A stretch of DNA of 64,000 nucleotides from Streptomyces puniciscabiei (GTDB taxonomy: Bacteria > Actinomycetota > Actinomycetes > Streptomycetales > Streptomycetaceae): NCBI RefSeq assembly GCF_006715785.1, contig NZ_VFNX01000002.1, forward strand, positions 496,001-560,000. The letters are read 5' to 3'. The first letter of the stretch is position 1. Each line of letters opens with the position of its first letter. Below, in pieces: positions 1-8,402 of this stretch. Below the pieces are notes generated by a model. The model saw only the letters and a list, made by a program, of their open reading frames with translations, was not told the origin of the DNA and did not search any database. A program made the translations under genes and the position numbers.

Positions 1-313
1 CCGGCGGGTCGGCGTCTCCCGCCGGCACGAACACGTCGTCCACCCGCGCCGCGCGCAGCCGCTCGGCCACGTCCTTCAGATGGGCGTCGTCCCGCAGCAG
101 CCGTGCGGGCACGTGCGGGACGACACGGTAGCCGTGCGCCGCGAGGCGCTCGGTGAGGCCGAGCGTCGGCTCCAGCCCCTTGACCGGCGACGCGGTGACC
201 GTGACCACGACGTCGCGGGGCACATGGGCGAGGACCTTCTCCTCCGTCGGCTCCGCCGGCAGCACCTCGTAGCGGACGCGGCCGAGCAGCGCCCGCAGCG
301 CCTGGGCGCCCAT
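1..313 (-). CDS. Methylenetetrahydrofolate reductase, 5' part only
   Basis: The first 104 residues of a folate enzyme of the MetF type, which reduces 5,10-methylene-THF to 5-methyl-THF; the rest lies beyond the left edge of the window. Recognisable features are the early strand VVVTVTASPVKGLEPTL (about residues 36-52) and the later VDDVFVPAGDADPP, typical of the actinobacterial form found beside choline/betaine genes. The ATG at 313 lies three bases after the betA stop codon, so the two are almost certainly cotranscribed and translationally coupled. In this setting it probably handles one-carbon units released by betaine demethylation (inference). The family call rests on recalled similarity. 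Confidence 0.8.
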   Translation of the reverse strand, partial: MGAQALRALLGRVRYEVLPAEPTEEKVLAHVPRDVVVTVTASPVKGLEPTLGLTERLAAHGYRVVPHVPARLLRDDAHLKDVAERLRAARVDDVFVPAGDADPP

Positions 314-316
314 GCT

Positions 317-1987
317 CTACCCGGCCTGCTTCTGGGCGTCGCGGTGCCGGTAGTAGGCGGCCTTCGACGGCTCCAGCGGCTCCCTGCCGAGGATGAGGTC
401 GGCGGCCTTCTCCGCGATCATCATCACCGGTGCGTAGATGTTGCCGTTGGTGACGTACGGCATGACCGAGGCGTCCACCACGCGCAGCCCGGACAGGCCG
501 TGCACCCTCATGCTCAGCGGGTCGACGACGGACATCCCGTCGGTGCCCATCTTGCAGGTGCACGAGGGGTGCAGGGCGGTCTCGCCCTCCTTCGCCACCC
601 AGGCGAGGATCTCCTCGTCGGTCTCGACGGAGGGCCCGGGCGAGATCTCGCCGTCGTTGTAGGGGGCGAGGGCGGGCTGGTTGAGGATCCTGCGGGCGAC
701 GCGGATCGCCTCGACCCACTCCCGGCGGTCCTGCTCGGTGGAGAGGTAGTTGAAGCGCAGCGCGGGCTTCTCCCGGGGGTCCCTGCTCTTGATCTTCACC
801 GAGCCGATGGCGTCCGAGTACATGGGCCCGACGTGCACCTGGTAGCCGTGGCCGCCGGCCGGCGAGGAGCCGTCGTAGCGGACGGCGATCGGCAGGAAGT
901 GGAACATCAGGTTGGGATAGTCCACGTCCTCGTTGCTGCGGGCGAAGCCGCCCGCCTCGAAGTGGTTGGTGGCCGCCGGGCCGGTGCGGAACAGCCACTG
1001 CAGTCCGATGAAGGGGGCGCGCCACTTCGCCATGTACGGCTGCATGGACACGGGCTGCTTGCAGGCGTACTGGACGTACACCTCCAGGTGGTCCTGCATG
1101 TTCTCGCCGACGCCCGGCAGGTCGTGCACGACGTCGATGCCGAGGGCGCGCAGTTCCTCGGCGTTGCCGACGCCGGAGAGCTGCAGCAGTTGCGGGGAGT
1201 TGATCGCGCCTCCGCACAGGATGACCTCGCCGGCGCGGACCTGCTGGGGAGCGCCCTTGCCGCGCCGGTACTCCACACCGACGGCCCGCTTGCCCTCGAA
1301 GAGCACCCGGGTGACCAGGGCACGTGTCTTCACCGTGAGGTTCGGCCGCTTCATCGCGGGCTTGAGGTAGGCCTTCGAGGCCGACAGCCGCCGCCCGCGG
1401 TGGACATTGCGGTCGAACTTGGCGAAGCCCTCCTGACGGTAGCCGTTGACGTCGTCCGTCGGGGCGTAGCCCGCCTCCTGGGTGGCCTTGAGGAAGGCGG
1501 TGAAGAGCGGGTTGGTGGCGGGGCCGCGCTCCAGGACGAGGGGGCCGTCATGGCCGCGGAACTCGTCGTCCGGGTCGGCCGCCAGACAGTTCTCCATCCG
1601 GCGGAAGTACGGCAGGCAGTGGGCGTAGTCCCAGGTCTCCATGCCGGGGTCGGCCGCCCAGCGCTCGTAGTCCATGGGGTTGCCGCGCTGGAAGATCATG
1701 CCGTTGATGCTGCTGGAGCCGCCGAGCACCTTGCCCCGGGCGTGGTAGATGCGCCGGCCGCCCATGTGGGGCTCGGGCTCGGACTCGTACTTCCAGTCGT
1801 AGAAGCGGCTGCCGATGGGGTAGGTCAGCGCCGCGGGCATGTGGATGAAGACGTCCCACGGGTAGTCGGAGCGGCCGGCCTCCAGGACCAGCACCCGGTT
1901 GCCGGGGTCGGCCGAGAGCCGGTTCGCCAGGGCGCTGCCGGCCGACCCGCCGCCGACGATGACGAAGTCGTACTGCAAGGGAGCCAT
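317..1987 (-). CDS. betA: GMC-family choline dehydrogenase-like oxidoreductase
   Basis: A 556-residue FAD-dependent GMC oxidoreductase, most like choline dehydrogenase, which oxidises choline to betaine aldehyde. The N-terminus carries the dinucleotide-binding stretch [18 protein letters not shown], a second GMC signature [16 protein letters not shown] lies in the middle, and the C-terminus has the catalytic-domain stretches [10 protein letters not shown] and [16 protein letters not shown]. The ATG at 1987 is preceded by GAGG at good spacing; the frame stays open to 2107, but that would run through the promoter. It heads a unit with the folate reductase. Substrate is inferred from the neighbouring oxygenase and formaldehyde genes; another amino-alcohol cannot be excluded. 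Confidence 0.85.
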   Translation of the reverse strand: MAPLQYDFVIVGGGSAGSALANRLSADPGNRVLVLEAGRSDYPWDVFIHMPAALTYPIGSRFYDWKYESEPEPHMGGRRIYHARGKVLGGSSSINGMIFQRGNPMDYERWAADPGMETWDYAHCLPYFRRMENCLAADPDDEFRGHDGPLVLERGPATNPLFTAFLKATQEAGYAPTDDVNGYRQEGFAKFDRNVHRGRRLSASKAYLKPAMKRPNLTVKTRALVTRVLFEGKRAVGVEYRRGKGAPQQVRAGEVILCGGAINSPQLLQLSGVGNAEELRALGIDVVHDLPGVGENMQDHLEVYVQYACKQPVSMQPYMAKWRAPFIGLQWLFRTGPAATNHFEAGGFARSNEDVDYPNLMFHFLPIAVRYDGSSPAGGHGYQVHVGPMYSDAIGSVKIKSRDPREKPALRFNYLSTEQDRREWVEAIRVARRILNQPALAPYNDGEISPGPSVETDEEILAWVAKEGETALHPSCTCKMGTDGMSVVDPLSMRVHGLSGLRVVDASVMPYVTNGNIYAPVMMIAEKAADLILGREPLEPSKAAYYRHRDAQKQAG

Positions 1988-2041
1988 GGTGCCTCGTCTC
2001 GCTCGCGTCGTTGATGTGCCGCGCATGCTAGTACGGGTATC

Positions 2042-2072
2042 GCTATGCGCACTAGGTTGCGGACGGCGCAAC
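2042..2072 (-). promoter_or_regulatory. betA promoter with IclR-type palindrome
   Basis: A perfect palindrome GTTGCGGACGGCGCAAC (six-base arms, five-base centre) lies at 2056-2072. On the minus strand its inner arm reads TTGCGC (2071-2066), followed 18 bases later by CATAGC (2047-2042). These fit -35 and -10 boxes for betA, so a protein bound to the palindrome would block the promoter. Related sites occur at 4200, 5813 and more weakly at 7828. Confidence 0.6.
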
Positions 2073-2130
2073 TTGTAAGAAGTTTGTTCACAGCGCGTTA
2101 CTTGCAAGAATGTTGTTTACTGCGCGTATA
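2071..2130 (+). repeat. Imperfect 30-bp tandem repeat before iclR
   Basis: Two adjacent copies start at 2071 and 2100. Both contain ACTTG-AAGAA, TTGTT, AC and GCGCGT in the same order, with about 23 of the first 28 positions identical. They fill the space between the betA operator and the iclR start. Probably a regulatory repeat arisen by duplication; the second copy supplies the iclR promoter. Confidence 0.6.
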
Positions 2131-2138
2131 GTTTCGCT
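2102..2138 (+). promoter_or_regulatory. iclR promoter, probably leaderless transcript
   Basis: TTGCAA (2102-2107) and TATAGT (2127-2132) are separated by 19 bases. The predicted transcription start, six to seven bases after the -10 box, falls at the ATG of iclR (2139), and no Shine-Dalgarno sequence precedes that ATG. This suggests a leaderless mRNA, which is common in actinomycetes. Confidence 0.5.
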
Positions 2139-2936
2139 ATGAGCAACTACAGTCCGGATACGGAAACGAACGGTTCACCGCCCGGCGGGGTGCAGTCCGT
2201 CGACCGCGCCATCAGCGTCCTGGAGATCCTGGCCCAGCGTGGCGAGGCCGGCGTCAGCGAGGTGGCCGGCGAGATCGAGGTGCACAAGTCGACCGCGTTC
2301 CGTCTGCTCGGCGCCCTGGAGGCGCGCGGTCTCGTGGAGCAGTCGGGCGAGCGCGGAAAGTACCGGCTCGGCTTCGGCATCGTACGCCTGGCGGGCGCCG
2401 TCACGGGACGCATCGACATCACCCAGCAGGGTCGTCCGGTGTGCGAGCGCCTTGCCGAGGAGATCGGCGAGACGGTCAACATCGCCGTGATGCAGGAGCA
2501 CTATGCGATCAACCTCTACCAGGTGCGCGGCACGGCCGCCGTCACCGCGCACAACTGGGTCGGCCAGCTGACCCCGCTGCACGCCACCTCCAGCGGCAAG
2601 ATCATGCTGGCCCACCTGCCCGCGAAGGAGCGCGCCGCGCTGCTGAGCGACGCCGGCCTGAAGAAGCTGACCCCTCACACGATCTCCGCGAAGGCGAAGC
2701 TGGAGAAGAACCTCGCCGAGGCCCGGGAGCGCGGTTACGCCTGGACGCTGGAGGAGCTGGAGATCGGGCTGCACGCCATGGCCGCCCCGATCCGTGACCG
2801 GGAGGGCCAGGTCATCGCGTCGATCAGCGCCTCCGGACCCTCCTACCGGTTCACCGAGGAGCGCATGCACGAGCTGGCCCCGGTGCTGGTCAAGGGCGCT
2901 GAGGAGATCAGCCACCGGATGGGATACCTCGGCTGA
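2139..2936 (+). CDS. IclR-family transcriptional regulator
   Basis: A 265-residue regulator. The N-terminal winged helix-turn-helix spans about residues 20-80 (VDRAISVLEILAQ, then HKSTAFRLLGALEARGLV), followed by the IclR effector domain with the conserved HATSSGKIMLAHL segment and a C-terminal ISASGPSYRF segment. It is divergent from betA, and the genes on both sides belong to one catabolic route, so it most likely controls them by binding the shared palindromes and sensing a pathway intermediate (inference). Whether it represses or activates is not visible, although the operators sit over -35 boxes, which favours repression. The length is normal for the family. Confidence 0.9.
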   Translation: MSNYSPDTETNGSPPGGVQSVDRAISVLEILAQRGEAGVSEVAGEIEVHKSTAFRLLGALEARGLVEQSGERGKYRLGFGIVRLAGAVTGRIDITQQGRPVCERLAEEIGETVNIAVMQEHYAINLYQVRGTAAVTAHNWVGQLTPLHATSSGKIMLAHLPAKERAALLSDAGLKKLTPHTISAKAKLEKNLAEARERGYAWTLEELEIGLHAMAAPIRDREGQVIASISASGPSYRFTEERMHELAPVLVKGAEEISHRMGYLG

Positions 2937-2999
2937 GCGCACGGAGCACGGCCGCCGCACGGCCCGCGTACGCCCCCCGCGCGGGCCACGGCCGCCCCG

Positions 3000-4133
3000 T
3001 CATTCCCGGTTGCGCGTGCCGAGCCGCTCGTTCACCCAGTCGTGGAAGGCGCCGATGTGGTGCTCGCTGGGCACGAGCACGCCGCCCTTGGCGTACAGCC
3101 GTGAGCTCATCCCCGGCTGGGTGCGTTCGCAGGCGTCGAAGTCCTGGCGGTTGACCCGGTCGAAGAGCTCCACGGACCGGCTGACGTCCTTGCCGCTCTC
3201 CACGACGTGCGGCAGGTAGAGCCAGTCGCACTCGACGATCGTGCGGTCGACGGCCACCGGGTACATGCGGTGGAAGATCACGTGGTCGGGCACGAGGTTG
3301 ATGAACACCTGCGGCTTGACGGTGATCGCGTAGTACCGGCGGTCCTGATCCTCGGACACCCCCGGAATGCGGTCCAGGCCCTCGGAGCCGTCGACGGTGA
3401 AGCCCTGGATGTCCGCACCGAACTCGGCGCCGTGGCCGACGTAGTACTGCGCGGCGTAGCCGTCGGCGAACTCCGGGAGGACCTCCGTGAGTTCGGGGTG
3501 GATCGTGGCGCAGTGGTAGCACTCCATGAAGTTCTCGATGATGAGCTTCCAGTTCGCCTTGACGTCGTAGACGATCCGCCTGCCCACCGACAGGTTCTCG
3601 ACGTCGTAGCGCTCGATCGACTCGGTGTCGCCGAGCCGCTCGACCACCGCCCCCATCACGTCCTCCTCGAAGGAGGGCGGGTTCTCCGCGAGGCACACCC
3701 AGACGTAGCCGAGCCATTCGCGGACGGCCACGCTCACCAGGCCGTACTCGGTGCGGCCGACGTCGGGCATCTTGGTGAGGTTGGGCGCCGCGACGAGCTT
3801 GCCGTTCAGGTCGTAGGTCCAGGCGTGGTACGGGCACTGGAAGGCACGCTTGACCTCGCCCGTCTCCTCGGTGCAGAGCTTGGCCCCGCGGTGCCGGCAG
3901 ACGTTGAAGTAGGCGCGGACGGAGTTGTCGCGGGCCCGGGTGACGAGGATGCTCTCGCGTCCCACGTCCACGGTGCGGAAGGCGCCGGGCTTGGCCAGGT
4001 CGGAGGAGCGGGCGACGCAGAACCACATCGCCTCGAAGATGCGCTCCTGTTCCTGGGCGAAGATGCCGGGATCCGTGTAGGCGGAGCCGGGGAGAGTGGC
4101 GATCAGGCTGTCCGGCAGGCTGGTCGAGGTCAC
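3000..4133 (-). CDS. Rieske oxygenase alpha subunit, GbcA-like
   Basis: A 377-residue ring-hydroxylating-type oxygenase. The Rieske [2Fe-2S] ligands are Cys79/His81 (VCRHRG) and Cys100/His103 (CPYHAW). The mononuclear-iron site is recognisable in NFMECYHCATIHPEL. Proteins of this kind beside choline dehydrogenase demethylate glycine betaine to dimethylglycine with release of formaldehyde, and that is the likely role here. I chose the GTG at 4133 because GAGGAG precedes it by six bases; an in-frame ATG at 4172 lacks this. The partner reductase and ferredoxin lie just upstream on the same strand. Other N-methylated substrates such as stachydrine or carnitine are possible. Confidence 0.8.
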   Translation of the reverse strand: MTSTSLPDSLIATLPGSAYTDPGIFAQEQERIFEAMWFCVARSSDLAKPGAFRTVDVGRESILVTRARDNSVRAYFNVCRHRGAKLCTEETGEVKRAFQCPYHAWTYDLNGKLVAAPNLTKMPDVGRTEYGLVSVAVREWLGYVWVCLAENPPSFEEDVMGAVVERLGDTESIERYDVENLSVGRRIVYDVKANWKLIIENFMECYHCATIHPELTEVLPEFADGYAAQYYVGHGAEFGADIQGFTVDGSEGLDRIPGVSEDQDRRYYAITVKPQVFINLVPDHVIFHRMYPVAVDRTIVECDWLYLPHVVESGKDVSRSVELFDRVNRQDFDACERTQPGMSSRLYAKGGVLVPSEHHIGAFHDWVNERLGTRNRE

Positions 4134-4199
4134 GGTGCACTCCTCGGGAAACGTCGTGGATCGATAGGTCACGCGCCGGGAAGAGCGACTTCGGGCGGC

Positions 4200-4239
4200 G
4201 TTGTGTAGGAAGCAACACTGCGTTTCATGTGCAACGCAG
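4200..4239 (-). promoter_or_regulatory. Palindromes upstream of the GbcA-like gene
   Basis: GTTGTGTAGGAAGCAAC (4200-4216) matches the GTTGCG-N5-CGCAAC pattern with two changes and the same five-base centre. An adjacent inverted repeat, CTGCGTT-N8-AACGCAG, covers 4218-4239. Both lie in the 129-base gap before the oxygenase gene and probably form part of the same regulon. Confidence 0.5.
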
Positions 4240-4262
4240 ATTGAGTGGCCGCAGCGGTGGTG

Positions 4263-5426
4263 TCAAGATGCGGCGGAGGCGAACTGCTTGCGCCGCCGGG
4301 TGAACAGCCGCGGCTGGTTCATGCCGAGCACGGCGACCGGCCGGCCGGCCCTGCGGTAGACGGCGAGAAAGCTCCGCTCGTCGGTCGAGCCCTCCTCGAC
4401 CGTCACGCTGTCGGCCCCGGCGGCGTGGCCCACGAACTGGATCTTCACGCCGTACTGATCGGACCAGAAGTACGGCGGCCGGGGCGCACCCGGCTCCGTC
4501 GCACCGTACGAGAGCAGGGCGGCGACGGCGGCGTCCGGCCGTTCCAGCGCGCCGGTCCAGTGCTCGACCCTGCGGTGGACCCCGGTGTGGGGGTCGTACC
4601 AGTTGGCGCAGTCGCCCACGGCGACCACCTGGGCGACGCTCGTGCGGCCGTCGGCGCCGCACTTCACGCCGTTGTCGAGGGCGACGCCGGAGCCCTCCAG
4701 CCACTCGACGCAGGGGCGCGCACCCACGCCGACGACGACGGTGTCGGCGGGGATGCTGCGACCGTCCTCCAGCAGCACGGCATCGACCCGGCGCTCCCCG
4801 CTCAGCCCCTTGACCCCGACCCCGCACAGCAACCGGACCCCGTGGTCGGCGTGGAGGGCGGAGACGACCGCGCCCATGGCCTCGCCGAGCGGTGCGGCCA
4901 GCGGTGTCGGCGCCGCCTCGACCACGGTCACGTCGAGACCGAGGGTGTACGCCGTGGAGGCGACCTCGGCGCCGACGAAGCCGCCGCCGATCACCACCAG
5001 CCCTCCGCCCCGGGCCAGGTCGTCCCTGAGGGCGCAGGCGTCGTCCAGCGTGCGCAGCACGTGGACGCCGGCGAGGCCTTCGGTGCCGGGCAGGGTGCGG
5101 GCGGCGGCGCCGGTCGCGACGACCACGCCGTCGGCGCGTATCTCCCGGCCGTCGGCGAGCCGGATCGTCCGCTCGGCGCGGTCGAGTCCGGTGGCGCGGG
5201 TGCCGAGCACCCATTCCACGTCGAGGTCCTCGTCGTCCGTCTCCAGCGCCAGGTCCGCCTCGCCGATGGCACCGGCGAGGAACTCCTTGGACAACGGCGG
5301 CCTGTCGTACGGGCGGTGGAGTTCGCCGCCGACGACGACCAGCCGGCCGTCGTACCCCCGTTTCCGCAGCGAGCGCACGGCCGACAGACCGGCCAGCGAG
5401 GCGCCCACCACGGCGACGGTCCTCAC
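4263..5426 (-). CDS. FAD/NAD(P)-dependent ferredoxin reductase of the Rieske oxygenase
   Basis: A 387-residue pyridine-nucleotide-disulfide-type reductase. It has an FAD-binding N-terminus (VAVVGASLAGLSAVRSL), an internal NAD(P)-binding fold (GGGLVVIGGGFVGAEVAS) and the second FAD motif VVAVGDCANW. The GTG start at 5426 overlaps the stop codon of the upstream ferredoxin by four bases, so the two are translationally coupled. It should take electrons from NAD(P)H and pass them through the ferredoxin to the oxygenase encoded downstream. The frame stays open to 5606, but that part overlaps the ferredoxin. Confidence 0.85.
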   Translation of the reverse strand: MRTVAVVGASLAGLSAVRSLRKRGYDGRLVVVGGELHRPYDRPPLSKEFLAGAIGEADLALETDDEDLDVEWVLGTRATGLDRAERTIRLADGREIRADGVVVATGAAARTLPGTEGLAGVHVLRTLDDACALRDDLARGGGLVVIGGGFVGAEVASTAYTLGLDVTVVEAAPTPLAAPLGEAMGAVVSALHADHGVRLLCGVGVKGLSGERRVDAVLLEDGRSIPADTVVVGVGARPCVEWLEGSGVALDNGVKCGADGRTSVAQVVAVGDCANWYDPHTGVHRRVEHWTGALERPDAAVAALLSYGATEPGAPRPPYFWSDQYGVKIQFVGHAAGADSVTVEEGSTDERSFLAVYRRAGRPVAVLGMNQPRLFTRRRKQFASAAS

Positions 5427-5785
5427 GCGGGGCCTCCGGCCAGGCGGGCGGCGACGCACGGCGGCAGGTTGGGCGCCTCGGTGGACACCCGCACGTAGAC
5501 CATGCCGTCCTCGACGACCACCTCGTGGGTGCGGACCGGGAGCTTGGCCGGCGGGGCGTCCACGGCTCCGGTCCTCAGATCGAACTTGGAGGCATGCAGG
5601 GGACATTCCACCTCACAGCCCTCCAGCCAGCCGTCGGCGAGCGACGCGTCCTGGTGGGTGCAGGTGTCGTCGATGGCGAAGAGCTCGCCGTCGTCGGTGT
5701 GGAACACCGAGACCGGCGGGTCGATGTCGAGCCGGTGGGCCTCGCCTCGCGGCAGGTCCGCGAGTCGGCACGCGGGAATCATCAT
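5423..5785 (-). CDS. Rieske [2Fe-2S] ferredoxin
   Basis: A 120-residue Rieske-type ferredoxin with both ligand pairs, CTH (DDTCTHQDAS) and CPLH (VECPLHASKF), as in the small ferredoxins of dioxygenase systems. The ATG at 5785 has GAGGTG just upstream; a second ATG follows immediately. It is first in a unit with the reductase and then the oxygenase, giving a complete three-component electron chain. Whether this system accepts only one substrate cannot be read from the sequence. Confidence 0.85.
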   Translation of the reverse strand: MMIPACRLADLPRGEAHRLDIDPPVSVFHTDDGELFAIDDTCTHQDASLADGWLEGCEVECPLHASKFDLRTGAVDAPPAKLPVRTHEVVVEDGMVYVRVSTEAPNLPPCVAARLAGGPA

Positions 5786-5796
5786 GACACCTCGGT

Positions 5797-5829
5797 GCGT
5801 ATAGCGAAACGGATTGCGATTAGCGCAAC
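5797..5829 (-). promoter_or_regulatory. Ferredoxin operon promoter with IclR-type palindrome
   Basis: TTGCG-ATTAG-CGCAA (5814-5828) is a perfect palindrome with the same five-base centre as at 2056. On the minus strand TTGCGC (5828-5823) and TATACG (5803-5798) are separated by 19 bases and fit a promoter for the gene starting at 5785. The octamer GCGTATAG (5797-5804) also occurs at 2124-2131. Confidence 0.6.
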
Positions 5830-6042
5830 GTCAGTCTGCTGGCCGCTCTGAAGGCTTGTCAAGGCATCCACCGGGCCGTTTGCACGGCGCCCGGCGACCG
5901 ATTTCCGGGCATGCGGAAGCGACCTCGAAAGCGCAGGTCAGAAGGCCGATCAGGGAGGGGTGGCAGGGTGCGACGACGGCCCTGCCGCCGGTGCCGTCCA
6001 CGTCGGTGCGTCACCGGGGCAGGGCCGCCGCTCGCCGTGCGG

Positions 6043-6711
6043 TCAGAAGCCGCGCTCGATCCACTCCTGCAGATGAGGCGCCTCGGCGCCGATGGTGGTG
6101 GTGTCGCCGTGGCCGGTGTGCACGACGGTGTCGTCCGGCAGGGCGAGCAGGCGTTCCCTGATCGAACGGATGATGGTCGGGAAGTCGCTGTACGACCGCC
6201 CGGTGGCCCCCGGCCCGCCGGCGAACAGCGTGTCGCCGCTGAACAGCGCGGACAGCTGCGGGGCGTACAGACACACGGCACCCGGGGCGTGTCCCGGGGT
6301 GTGCAGCACGGCCAGTTCCACTCCGGCGACGGTCAGGCGCTGCCCGTCGGTCAGCTCACCGTCGGGCGCCCGGTCGGGATGGGTCTGTTTCCACAGCGGC
6401 AGATCGTCGGCGTGCAGCAGGACCGGGGCGCCGGTCCGGGCGGCGAGGCCGGGTGCGGCGTCGATGTGGTCGTTGTGCGCGTGGGTGCACACGATCGCCC
6501 GCAGGGTGCGCCCGCCGAGGGCCCGGGCGATGGCGTCGGCGTCATGGGCGGCGTCGATCACGACCGCCTCGGTGTCGTCGCCCACGATCCAGACGTTGTT
6601 GTCGACGTCCCAGGTGCCGCCGTCCAGCGAGAACGTCCCCGACGTGACCAGACGCTCGATGCGGGCGCCCGGCGTCCCGCCCGCCGGCCCGCCCGCCGTC
6701 CCGCGCGTCAT
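6043..6711 (-). CDS. MBL-fold metallo-hydrolase beside mycothiol dehydrogenase
   Basis: A 222-residue metallo-beta-lactamase-fold hydrolase. The metal motif HAHNDH is intact (His77, His79, Asp81, His82), with later metal-site residues in HTPGHAPG and SGDTLF. Its ATG overlaps the stop of the upstream dehydrogenase by one base (TGATG). This pairing is common in actinobacteria and suggests hydrolysis of the S-formylmycothiol thioester formed by that enzyme, completing formaldehyde oxidation; the assignment is inference from context. The 257-base stretch between its stop codon (6043) and the ferredoxin start holds only the promoter described at 5797. Confidence 0.8.
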   Translation of the reverse strand: MTRGTAGGPAGGTPGARIERLVTSGTFSLDGGTWDVDNNVWIVGDDTEAVVIDAAHDADAIARALGGRTLRAIVCTHAHNDHIDAAPGLAARTGAPVLLHADDLPLWKQTHPDRAPDGELTDGQRLTVAGVELAVLHTPGHAPGAVCLYAPQLSALFSGDTLFAGGPGATGRSYSDFPTIIRSIRERLLALPDDTVVHTGHGDTTTIGAEAPHLQEWIERGF

Positions 6712-7796
6712 CAGAAGACCACCACCGAGCGCAGCACGTCCCCGCCGTGCATCCGCTCGAAGGCCTTCTCGACCTCGTCCAGCGCGATGGTCTCGGTGAC
6801 GAAGGCGTCCAGGTCGAGACGGCCCTGCAGATAGAGGTCGATGAGCACCGGGAAGTCGCGGGAGGGCAGACAGTCGCCGTACCAGGACGACTTGAGGGCA
6901 CCGCCACGGCCGAACACGTCCAGCAGGGGCAGTTCGAGCTTCATCTCGGGGGTGGGCACGCCGACGAGCACGACGGTACCGGCGAGGTCACGGGCGTAGA
7001 AGGCCTGCCGGTACGTCTCCGGGCGGCCGACGGCCTCGATGACGACATCGGCGCCGAAACCGCCGGTCAGCTCGCGCACCGCGTCGACCGCCTCGGTCTG
7101 CCGGGAGTTGACCGTGTGGGTCGCGCCCAGCTTCTTCGCGGTCTCCAGCTTGCGGTCGTCGATGTCCACGGCGATGATCCTCGCCGCTCCCGCCAGCTTC
7201 GATCCGGCGACCGCCGCGGCCCCCACACCGCCACACCCGATCACGGCGACGGTGTCCCCTCGGCCGACGTTCCCCGTGTTGAGGGCCGCGCCGATGCCGG
7301 CCATCACACCACAGCCGAGCAGCCCGGCCGCAGCGGGCGAGGCGGCCCGGTCGACCTTGGTGCACTGACCGGCCGCGACGAGCGTCTTCTCGGCGAACGC
7401 GCCGATGCCCAGCGCCGGCGAGAGCTCCGTGCCGTCGGCCAGCGTCATCCGCTGCTTGGCGTTGTGCGTGTTGAAGCAGTACCAGGGCCGCCCGCGCAGA
7501 CAGGCCCGGCACTGACCGCACACGGCACGCCAGTTGAGGATCACGAAGTCACCGGGAGCCACATCGGTGACCCCGTCGCCGACGGCCTCGACCACACCGG
7601 CGGCCTCGTGCCCCAGCAGGAACGGGAAGTCGTCGCCGATACCGCCCTCGCGATAGTGCAGATCGGTGTGGCAGACCCCGCAGGCCTCGATCTTCACGAG
7701 CGCCTCGCCCGGACCGGGGTCGGGCACGACAATGGTCTCCAGACTGACAGGGGCGCCCTTGCTCCGCGCGACGACACCACGGACCTGCTGAGTCAT
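6711..7796 (-). CDS. S-(hydroxymethyl)mycothiol dehydrogenase
   Basis: A 361-residue zinc-dependent alcohol dehydrogenase of class III that oxidises the formaldehyde-mycothiol adduct. Visible are the catalytic-zinc region ([15 protein letters not shown], Cys39/Cys42), the structural-zinc loop [15 protein letters not shown], the NAD-binding [10 protein letters not shown], and the HNAKQRMTL segment typical of the mycothiol enzyme. The ATG at 7796 follows GAGGAG; an in-frame start 18 bases further out has no such signal. It fits the end of the betaine pathway, where demethylation yields formaldehyde. Confidence 0.88.
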   Translation of the reverse strand: MTQQVRGVVARSKGAPVSLETIVVPDPGPGEALVKIEACGVCHTDLHYREGGIGDDFPFLLGHEAAGVVEAVGDGVTDVAPGDFVILNWRAVCGQCRACLRGRPWYCFNTHNAKQRMTLADGTELSPALGIGAFAEKTLVAAGQCTKVDRAASPAAAGLLGCGVMAGIGAALNTGNVGRGDTVAVIGCGGVGAAAVAGSKLAGAARIIAVDIDDRKLETAKKLGATHTVNSRQTEAVDAVRELTGGFGADVVIEAVGRPETYRQAFYARDLAGTVVLVGVPTPEMKLELPLLDVFGRGGALKSSWYGDCLPSRDFPVLIDLYLQGRLDLDAFVTETIALDEVEKAFERMHGGDVLRSVVVF

Positions 7797-7827
7797 GGCC
7801 ACTCCTCGGCTCACAGCGGATCGAGAT

Positions 7828-7862
7828 GTTGCCTATTACGGCACACCTCTCACGTTTCGCAA
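7828..7862 (-). promoter_or_regulatory. Promoter of the mycothiol dehydrogenase gene with a weak palindrome
   Basis: On the minus strand TTGCGA (7862-7857) and TAATAG (7838-7833) are 18 bases apart, a good fit to a promoter for the gene starting at 7796. GTTGCC-TATTA-CGGCAC (7828-7844) is a weaker relative of the palindromes at 2056 and 5813, so inclusion in the IclR regulon is plausible but less certain. Confidence 0.4.
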
Positions 7863-7976
7863 CACAGCATCGCGGAGGCCGAGGCAGCGGTCAAGGATCC
7901 GTCAGTCGCCGAAGAGTTCGCCGGCGCCTCGGCGGGCCGAGTCGCCGGCGAACGGCGTGTCGAGTCTCTTCCGCGC

Positions 7977-8402
7977 TCAGGCGGGGGCGTACACCCGCTT
8001 GGCGAACTCCGCGAGCTTGTCGTCGGTGAGGTGCCGCGCGATGTCGGTCTCGCTGATCATTCCGATCATGCGCTTGTTCTCGACCACCGGCAGGCGCTTG
8101 ATCTGGTGGCTCTCCATCTCCCGCAGGGCGTCCGAGATGTCGGCGGCGGCGTCGATCCACCGCGGTGTGCCCTCGCACAGTTCACCGCACGTCATCCGCG
8201 CGGGGTCGTGGCCCGAGGCGATGCACTTCACCACGATGTCGCGGTCGGTGACGATGCCGCACATACGGTCGCCGTTGCCGGGGTCGCTGACCGGGAGCGC
8301 GCCCACGTCGTGGTCCCGCATCATCTGCGCGGCCCGGTCCAGCGTCTCGTACCGGGGTATCGACTGGGCGCCCGGGTGCATGATGTCCTTCGCAGTCGTC
8401 AT
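7977..8402 (-). CDS. Two-CBS-domain protein
   Basis: A 141-residue protein made of a tandem CBS pair (about residues 5-60 and 72-135), the adenosine-ligand-sensing module. Typical pieces are TAKDIMHPG, the first IVTDRDIVVK and the second MIGMISETDIARHL. The ATG at 8402 overlaps the upstream DUF5133 stop by four bases, so the pair is cotranslated. Stand-alone CBS proteins are numerous in Streptomyces and no target is apparent. A second one lies at 14379. Confidence 0.85.
   Translation of the reverse strand: MTTAKDIMHPGAQSIPRYETLDRAAQMMRDHDVGALPVSDPGNGDRMCGIVTDRDIVVKCIASGHDPARMTCGELCEGTPRWIDAAADISDALREMESHQIKRLPVVENKRMIGMISETDIARHLTDDKLAEFAKRVYAPA

Noticed and set aside
80..2014. Long plus-strand open frame opposite the betA gene
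   Set aside because: Its translation is His/Arg/Val-rich, with no known motifs, and lies antisense to a clear GMC oxidoreductase; open antisense frames are normal in very high-G+C DNA.
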